Assembly: GCA_012841765.1 (NCBI GenBank)
Contig: DUUA01000007.1
Location: 1 to 10,447 of the forward strand
Length of the DNA stretch: 10,447 nt
From: Acholeplasmataceae bacterium
Lineage (GTDB): Bacteria; Bacillota_I; Bacilli_A; ML615J-28; CAG-698
Direction of reading: 5' to 3'
Below, piece after piece: positions 5,420 through 10,447 of the stretch (position 1 is its first letter; each line of letters starts with the position of its first letter). The position numbers and the translations under genes are program-made. The notes beneath the pieces were generated by a model that saw only the letters and a list, made by a program, of their open reading frames with translations, had not been told where the DNA came from and made no database searches.

Positions 5420-7198
5420 TTATTCTTCAAATTGACTTTGGTATAATTTTGCATAAAATCCATTTAATTCTAATAATTCTTTATGATTACCTTGTTCAAT
5501 AATATCACCATGATTCATTACTAAAATTAAATCTGCATTAACAATTGTCGATAACCTATGTGCTATTACAAAGCTTGTTCTTCCAATTGTTAGTTTTTCC
5601 ATTGCATTTTGGATTAGCTTTTCTGTTCTTGTATCAACTGAACTAGTTGCTTCATCTAAAATTAACATTGGTGCATCTTTAATCATGGCTCTGGCAATTG
5701 TAAGTAATTGTTTTTGCCCTTCTGATAAACTTAATTTGTCATCTAAAATCGCATTATAACCATTAGGAAGCGTTCTAATGAAGTGATCAAGTCCAACAGC
5801 TTTAGCAGCTCTAACTAATTCTTCTTCTGAAACATTTTCTTGATTATAAATTATATTATCTTTAATACTTCCTTCAAATATCCAAGTATCTTGTAAAACC
5901 ATTCCGAAAATATTATGAATATTAGCTCTTGATAAATTACTTAGTGGAATATCATCTATATAGATTTCCCCTTCATCTAATTCATAAAAGTTCATTAATA
6001 AATTAACAATTGTAGTTTTTCCAGCACCTGTAGGCCCAACGATTGCAACCATGCTACCAGAATTTACACTTGCAGTAAAATTATTAATTACTAATTTACC
6101 TTCATCATAACCAAATTTAACGTTTTCAAAACGCACATTTCCTTTAATACTTGTTAATGATTCAGTAATATGGTCTTCATTAGGTAGTTCTTCTTCACTT
6201 AAGAAATTGAATACTCTTTCACTTGCTGCTGTTGCTTGTTGAATATTAGTTCCAACTTGAGCAAATTGTGTCAATGTTTGCGTGAAGAATCTTACATAGA
6301 AAATAAATGTTGCAATAACTACCGGTTCTTCTAGGCGGTTAGTAATTAGTAATATTAACCCTACAATTGCTGTTGCTACATATGCAAAATTACTAATAAA
6401 CATCATTAATGGTTGCATTAAACCAGAAAAGAATTGTGATTTCCAAACATTATTACGTAATTGATTATTTAATGAATCAAATTCTTTAGTAACTGTATTT
6501 TCAGCGTTAGAAATTTTTACAACTCGATGTCCAGTATAAATTTCTTCAATATGTCCGTTCACTAATCCTAAAGCTTTTTGTTGTCCTTTAAAATATTTTT
6601 GTGATTTACTCATAATAAATCCCATTACTAAGAATCCAATAAATGAAGCTAATATAGTCGTAAGTGCCATAATCCAATTTGTTGTAAACATTAAAATTGA
6701 AGCCCCGATAAACATTGTAAGTGCGCTCATCAACTGTGAGATACTGTTATTTAACGTCATATTGATTGTATCAACATCATTAGTAATTCTACTCATTACA
6801 TCGCCATGTGTTGTTTTATCAAAGTATTTAAGTGGTAAATTGTTAATTTTAATTGATAAATCATTTCTTAATCTAACCGATGTTAATTGTGTCGTTTTAG
6901 CTAAAATAAGACTTTGGACGTAATTAAATATTGCTGCTAATACATAATATATAATTAGTGTTATTAGAATTGTTGAAACTAAATCCATATCAATAGGTTT
7001 ACCAAATAATGATAAATTTAATTCAATTGCAAACGTTTCTAATTTTTTAGGTCCTAAAATCATTAAAATTGTACTAGCTATAGTAAATATAATTGCAATT
7101 ATAATTGGAATTATATACGGTCTAACATAACTTATCAAATTTTTCCAAGCTAATTTAAAACTCGGTTTTACTTTAGAGGTTTGTTTTTGTTTGCGCAT
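5420..7198 (-). CDS. ABC exporter half-transporter, catalytically competent subunit of a heterodimer
   Basis: This 592-residue protein has a six-helix exporter domain (about residues 25-325) followed by an ATP-binding domain. Walker A is GPTGAGKTT (388-396), the Q-loop Gln is 436, Walker B is LILD with catalytic Glu516, the D-loop is SSVD and the switch His is 547 in IAHRLSTI. The signature is LSEGQ (491-495) rather than LSGGQ. In type IV exporter heterodimers (TM287/288, BmrCD, LmrCD) such a changed signature faces the degenerate ATP site of the partner, matching the neighbouring gene. AGGAGG nine bases before the ATG is an excellent binding site inside the partner's last codons, and the genes overlap by 26 bases, so stoichiometric synthesis is likely. 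Substrate, whether drug, lipid or peptide, cannot be told from sequence. Confidence 0.93.
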   Translation of the reverse strand: MRKQKQTSKVKPSFKLAWKNLISYVRPYIIPIIIAIIFTIASTILMILGPKKLETFAIELNLSLFGKPIDMDLVSTILITLIIYYVLAAIFNYVQSLILAKTTQLTSVRLRNDLSIKINNLPLKYFDKTTHGDVMSRITNDVDTINMTLNNSISQLMSALTMFIGASILMFTTNWIMALTTILASFIGFLVMGFIMSKSQKYFKGQQKALGLVNGHIEEIYTGHRVVKISNAENTVTKEFDSLNNQLRNNVWKSQFFSGLMQPLMMFISNFAYVATAIVGLILLITNRLEEPVVIATFIFYVRFFTQTLTQFAQVGTNIQQATAASERVFNFLSEEELPNEDHITESLTSIKGNVRFENVKFGYDEGKLVINNFTASVNSGSMVAIVGPTGAGKTTIVNLLMNFYELDEGEIYIDDIPLSNLSRANIHNIFGMVLQDTWIFEGSIKDNIIYNQENVSEEELVRAAKAVGLDHFIRTLPNGYNAILDDKLSLSEGQKQLLTIARAMIKDAPMLILDEATSSVDTRTEKLIQNAMEKLTIGRTSFVIAHRLSTIVNADLILVMNHGDIIEQGNHKELLELNGFYAKLYQSQFEE

Positions 7199-8945
7199 TG
7201 TTTATTTCCTCCTCTGATAGTTGTGATGATGCAATTTCATAATATATTTTAGATGTTTTTAACAATTCATTATGTGTGCCTATACCAACTATTTTTCCGT
7301 TATCTAAAACAACAATTTTATCAGCTTCTAAAATCGTTCCAATTCTTTGAGCAACAATTAGTTTAGTAACTCCTTGAGTTTTTTCTTTTAATGCACTTCT
7401 TAATAATTGATCAGTTTTAAAATCTAGTGCTGAAAACGAATCATCGAAAATAATAACTTCAGGTTTTCTTGCAATTGCCCTTGCAATAGCAAGTCTTTGT
7501 TTTTGACCACCTGATAAATTAGTTGCACTTTGTGAGACTTCACTATCAAATTTATTTTCTAAATTTAATACAAATTCACTTCCTTGAGCAATATCTACTG
7601 CCTCTTTTATGTCATTTTCAGTTATTTCTTGTTTTGTTTCACCAAAAGCAACATTTGATTTAATTGTCCCCTTAAATAAGAATGCTTTTTGTGGAACATA
7701 AGCAATATTGTTATATAAAGTATTTAAATTAAATTCATTAACATTAATGTTATTAATTAAAATTTCACCTTCAGTTACATCATAAAATCTTGGAATTAAA
7801 TTAATTAGTGTTGATTTACCAGATCCTGTTGAACCTATAAAGGCCACAGTTTCACCTTTATTAATTTTAATATTAATATCACTTAGTACATGTTCTTCTG
7901 CATTTGGGTATTTAAAACTAACATTTTTGAATTCAATTGTTTCAATTTGTTGGTTAAAGTCTAATAAATTGCCATCTTTAATTGAATTTTCAGTATTTAA
8001 AACTTCATTAATTCTTCTTGCAGAAACTGATGCTCTAGGATAGATAAATAAAATCATTGTCATCATAACAAACGACATTATAATTTGCATTGAATATTGT
8101 ACAACTGTCGTAATATCGCCAAACTCAAAATCCACATTCATACCATTATCTCTAATTTGATATGCTGCAATAACATAAATAGTTAAGACTAAACCATTCA
8201 TTATAATATTCATTGCTGGTCCCATAATACTTAATAACCTTCTTGTAAATAGTACTATCTTAGACAATTTAAAGTTTTCAGTATGAAATTTATCCTCTTG
8301 ATATTTTTCAGCATTATAAGCTCTTACAATTCTAGCTCCAGTTAAACCTTCTCTAGCAACTCGGTTAACCTCATCTGTTTGTTTTTGCATTTGTCTAAAT
8401 TTTGGTAATGTTAGTAATATAATTGTTCCAATTATTGTTACTAAAATTAATACTGCAATAATTGTTGCAACTGACCAAGTAGTACCACTTTTTGATAATT
8501 TTATAATTCCCCAAACTGCCATAATTGGTGCTTGCACAATTAATTGAAAACCAAATGATACAAAAAATTGTGTTTGGGTAATATCATTAGTAGTTCTTGT
8601 TATTAAACTAGGTGTTGAGAAGTTATTTAATTCATTTGGTGAAAATGTTAATATTTTCCCATACACTAATCTTCTTGTCAAACTAGAATATGAAGCTGCT
8701 ACCTTGGCAACTAAATAACCTGTAATAACTGCCGCTAAAACACTTCCAAGCGTTGATGCAAGCATTACTAAAGCCGGTTCAACCATATCTTTCAATTCAC
8801 TTGCTGGATTAGATCCGATATTAATAATTTTTCCTGTATATTCAGGAATTTTAAAATTCAACCATACTTGAACGACAATAAATACCACACTTATTGCCAT
8901 ATATATATAGTCTTTAAACGTTAAGTTTTTAAATAATTTTATCAT
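7173..8945 (-). CDS. ABC exporter half-transporter, degenerate-site subunit of a heterodimer
   Basis: A 590-residue exporter half with a transmembrane domain (about residues 12-310) and an ATP-binding domain. Walker A is GSTGSGKST (371-379), the Q-loop Gln is 419 and the signature is canonical LSGGQ (477-481). Walker B VIIFD is followed by Asp502 instead of the catalytic Glu, and the switch residue is Gln533 (VAQRIGTI) instead of His. These two changes mark the non-hydrolysing site of heterodimeric multidrug exporters such as TM287/288 and BmrCD; the LSGGQ here completes the working site formed with the partner's Walker motifs. The ATG at 8945 is the only ATG after an in-frame stop 27 bases upstream, but no strong ribosome binding site precedes it. 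It is the first gene of the pair. Function as a multidrug or lipid exporter is a family inference. Confidence 0.92.
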   Translation of the reverse strand: MIKLFKNLTFKDYIYMAISVVFIVVQVWLNFKIPEYTGKIINIGSNPASELKDMVEPALVMLASTLGSVLAAVITGYLVAKVAASYSSLTRRLVYGKILTFSPNELNNFSTPSLITRTTNDITQTQFFVSFGFQLIVQAPIMAVWGIIKLSKSGTTWSVATIIAVLILVTIIGTIILLTLPKFRQMQKQTDEVNRVAREGLTGARIVRAYNAEKYQEDKFHTENFKLSKIVLFTRRLLSIMGPAMNIIMNGLVLTIYVIAAYQIRDNGMNVDFEFGDITTVVQYSMQIIMSFVMMTMILFIYPRASVSARRINEVLNTENSIKDGNLLDFNQQIETIEFKNVSFKYPNAEEHVLSDINIKINKGETVAFIGSTGSGKSTLINLIPRFYDVTEGEILINNINVNEFNLNTLYNNIAYVPQKAFLFKGTIKSNVAFGETKQEITENDIKEAVDIAQGSEFVLNLENKFDSEVSQSATNLSGGQKQRLAIARAIARKPEVIIFDDSFSALDFKTDQLLRSALKEKTQGVTKLIVAQRIGTILEADKIVVLDNGKIVGIGTHNELLKTSKIYYEIASSQLSEEEINNAQTKTNL

Positions 8946-8955
8946 TTGTTTACTT

Positions 8956-8996
8956 GTATACTCTACTACTTATCATTGTATTAAAAGTGCGTATAC
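8956..8996. promoter_or_regulatory. Possible operator/promoter region of the ABC pair: two GTATAC boxes
   Basis: The palindromic hexamer GTATAC occurs at 8956-8961 and 8991-8996, and between them ACTT (8968-8971) is complementary to AAGT (8985-8988). On the minus strand the right box overlaps TATACG (8995-8990), a weak -10 with TTTACC (9018-9013) 17 bases before it. The arrangement could be a repressor site over the exporter promoter. No regulator gene is adjacent, and both promoter boxes match consensus at only four of six positions. Confidence 0.35.
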
Positions 8997-9068
8997 TTCC
9001 CTTTCATATTTTGGTAAAGAAAAGATTTTCTTAATAATTAACCATCCAAAATTATATGGCTAATTCAT

Positions 9069-9087
9069 TAGAAAATCTCATTTTCTA
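9069..9087. repeat. Hairpin overlapping the mgsA stop codon
   Basis: TAGAAAAT (9069-9076) and ATTTTCTA (9080-9087) form a perfect eight-pair AT-rich hairpin with a three-base loop, and the mgsA TAG stop is part of it. No T run follows on the minus strand, so it is not a standard terminator, though it could slow polymerase or protect the mRNA end. Readthrough from mgsA into the ABC genes is possible. Confidence 0.5.
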
Positions 9088-9444
9088 TAAGTTGTTTACA
9101 AAATAATTTGCAGTATTAATATTTGTAGCAAGAGGTACTTGATATAAGTCACAAAGTCTAAGTAATGCACTAATATCCGGTTCATGAGCTTGTGCGGTTA
9201 ATGGATCTCTGAAAAAGAATACAATGTCAATTTTACCATTAGCAACCATTGAACCTATTTCTTGGTCACCACCATGAGGTCCAGACTTTTTACGAGTAAC
9301 CTCTAAATTAGTGTTTTCCATTATAACTTTACCAGTTGTTCCTGTTGCATATAATGCATGTTTAGAAAATTCACTTTCATGTAGTTTTACAAAATTAACT
9401 AATTCTTCTTTCTTTTTATCATGGGCAATTAAAGCAATTCTCAT
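9085..9444 (-). CDS. mgsA: Methylglyoxal synthase
   Basis: This 119-residue cytoplasmic enzyme converts dihydroxyacetone phosphate to methylglyoxal and phosphate, a glycolytic bypass used when phosphate is short or sugar phosphates pile up. All landmarks are present: [10 protein letters not shown] at the N-terminus with His8-Asp9, YATGTTG at 32-38 for phosphate binding, [11 protein letters not shown] at 54-64 with catalytic Asp60, and [15 protein letters not shown] at 77-91 with His87 and Asp90, equivalents of E. coli Asp71, His98 and Asp101. The usual SGPLGG or SGPMGG has His57 here. It ends soon after PLATNINTA, so it lacks the longer tail of the B. subtilis protein. The ribosome binding site before the ATG at 9444 is weak (GAAAG or GAG). 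It has its own likely promoter. Confidence 0.95.
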   Translation of the reverse strand: MRIALIAHDKKKEELVNFVKLHESEFSKHALYATGTTGKVIMENTNLEVTRKKSGPHGGDQEIGSMVANGKIDIVFFFRDPLTAQAHEPDISALLRLCDLYQVPLATNINTANYFVNNL

Positions 9445-9481
9445 CTTTATCTCAACTTTCTATAAATATTATATAAATATC

Positions 9482-9509
9482 ATTTTACACTTTATTAATT
9501 ATTTTTCAA
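9482..9509 (-). promoter_or_regulatory. Promoter of mgsA
   Basis: On the minus strand TTGAAA (9509-9504) and TAAAAT (9487-9482) are separated by 16 bases; each matches consensus at five of six positions. The start would fall near 9475, about 30 bases before the mgsA ATG. A second TATAAT lies closer to the gene but has no matching -35. Confidence 0.62.
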
Positions 9510-9517
9510 TAATAAAG
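9490..9517. repeat. AT-rich inverted repeat within the mgsA promoter
   Basis: CTTTATTA (9490-9497) and TAATAAAG (9510-9517) are perfect complements across a 12-base loop that contains the -35 box. It may be an operator, a weak end signal for the upstream gene, or chance in AT-rich DNA. On the minus strand no T run follows it. Confidence 0.35.
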
Positions 9518-9520
9518 TTT

Positions 9521-10447
9521 TTATACATTGTTTATTTTGCGGTTAATACGGTTAATGTTAAAGTTATTAATTTTATTTTTAACTGTAACTAAATGAGCTT
9601 CTAAAATCGTATTAGCTGCATTTAATAATTTATCATTAGCTTTAGTAATATTTTTTGATTCTTTAATTATTTCATCTATATTATTTTCAATATATTGTAA
9701 TGACAAATCTAAAATATCATTTTTCATTTTTTCAAATTCTGCTAAAATATCTTCGGAATCCTTAAATTTAATTCTTTCGGATTTTTCTGTTAATAATATT
9801 TCTTGGTATTTCAAACCGAATGAAGTAATAATATTTAATAATGTAATAAAATATGGAGGTCTAACTATAAACATTTTATCGTATTCTAAAACTTTTCTAA
9901 TTGGAACATCATTATTGTCTTTCCAATCTATTTCGCTAACTAAAATAGCATATTCAATGCCTTTATTATTGCGATCTTCATTTAATTTTCTAAGAATTGG
10001 GTCTATATTTTGTTTTGATTTTGCTAGTGGGTCTTCCGATTTCATTTCTAAGATAACTGATGTTAGCAATTCGTCTTCTAACCTTGCATCTGTTGCATAT
10101 ACTTTATAGATAAAATCAGCTTTACCACCTTTTACAACCTCATTATCTTTTTGCCACAAAATGTTTTTAGGCATTACTAGATTATGAGCTTGCATTTCGT
10201 TATCACACCAAATTTCTAACGATTCACCAATTGTTTTTACATTAAGGCTACTTCGGTCACGTTTTAGTGTATCAATTGTTTTTTCTAGTTCATTAATTTT
10301 ATCTATAAATATTTTCTCTTCTTCTAATTTTTCAATTTTAAAATTTGCATCTTTTTCATTCAATTTATTTTTAAGTTCGTTAATTTCTAAGTTATACTTA
10401 CCTAATTGCTCATTAAATTCATTCTTAATTTTATCTTTAAGATTTTC
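9521..10447 (-). CDS. DUF2130-like coiled-coil protein, N-terminus beyond the right edge
   Basis: The frame is open from the stop at 9521 to the right edge (308 codons visible). A TTG at 10363 can be read as a start, but the coiled-coil sequence continues unbroken upstream of it and no binding site was seen, so the gene almost certainly begins outside the window. Residues 1-65 of the fragment are Lys/Glu/Asn-rich coiled coil, followed by KTIGESLE and a globular part. This order matches DUF2130 proteins of low-GC bacteria, whose function is not established. KADF (Asp111) and ILEMKSE (Glu134-x-Lys136) resemble a PD-(D/E)XK nuclease core, and EYAILVSEIDWKDN plus MFIVRPPYF are further family-like blocks. 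The C-terminal 100 residues are helical and charged. No signal peptide or membrane segment is visible. The family call is from memory of motifs; a nuclease role is inference. Confidence 0.72.
   Translation of the reverse strand, partial: ENLKDKIKNEFNEQLGKYNLEINELKNKLNEKDANFKIEKLEEEKIFIDKINELEKTIDTLKRDRSSLNVKTIGESLEIWCDNEMQAHNLVMPKNILWQKDNEVVKGGKADFIYKVYATDARLEDELLTSVILEMKSEDPLAKSKQNIDPILRKLNEDRNNKGIEYAILVSEIDWKDNNDVPIRKVLEYDKMFIVRPPYFITLLNIITSFGLKYQEILLTEKSERIKFKDSEDILAEFEKMKNDILDLSLQYIENNIDEIIKESKNITKANDKLLNAANTILEAHLVTVKNKINNFNINRINRKINNV

Noticed and set aside
5387..5420. Hairpin AGTAAAT...ATTTACT after the second ABC gene as its terminator
   Set aside because: The T run follows it only on the plus strand, where no gene precedes it; on the minus strand the sequence after it is A-rich. 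It also overlaps the -35 of the riboswitch promoter.
8945..8974. An eight-codon minigene (ATGATAAGTAG...) just before the first ABC gene
   Set aside because: It is too short, has no binding site at a normal distance, and lies within the proposed promoter/operator segment.
1..10447. TGA read as tryptophan (Mycoplasma code)
   Set aside because: All genes are full length in the standard code, TGG is used for Trp, and no gene needs readthrough of TGA. The absence of TGA stops among nine genes fits low-GC bias.

Overview
The window is an AT-rich bacterial chromosome segment with tightly packed genes. All nine genes whose stop codons lie in the window read through in the standard code. Tryptophan is TGG, no in-frame TGA is needed, and the stops are TAA (eight) and TAG (one). 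Together with PyrR attenuation, a purine riboswitch and Bacillus-like proteins, this suggests a low-GC Bacillota or a standard-code Mollicutes relative (Acholeplasma, Izemoplasma or Haloplasma type). That placement is an inference from composition and gene content. No rRNA, tRNA, CRISPR array, insertion sequence or phage gene was seen, and no gene-free stretch exceeds 300 bases; the longest (5164-5419) holds a riboswitch.

Left part (1-2031, minus strand): a compact operon runs pyrR, then an alpha/beta hydrolase (monoacylglycerol lipase type), then a sirtuin, then the first eight codons of a gene that leaves the window. The genes overlap or nearly touch. The sirtuin has no cysteine at all, so the usual four-cysteine zinc site is absent. 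Divergent from pyrR is a uracil permease gene (2243-3700, plus strand). Its leader carries what looks like a complete PyrR-type transcription attenuator: a binding hairpin with hexaloop CUGUGA, an antiterminator helix and a terminator. The pyrR product therefore probably controls its divergent neighbour.

Middle (3701-5419): uraA ends against a bidirectional terminator shared with a convergent AzgA/PbuG-type purine permease (3775-5163, minus). That gene has its own promoter, a purine riboswitch aptamer with the guanine-specifying C, and an intrinsic terminator. The region is thus a nucleobase uptake island in which pyrimidine import is tied to PyrR and purine import to a riboswitch.

Right part (5420-10447, minus): two ABC exporter half-transporters overlap by 26 bp and form an asymmetric heterodimer. 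The first has Asp and Gln in place of the catalytic Glu and switch His; the second has an LSEGQ signature. Upstream lie methylglyoxal synthase (mgsA), with a good promoter, and the C-terminal part of a DUF2130-like coiled-coil protein with a possible PD-(D/E)XK nuclease-like core. That gene enters from beyond the right edge.
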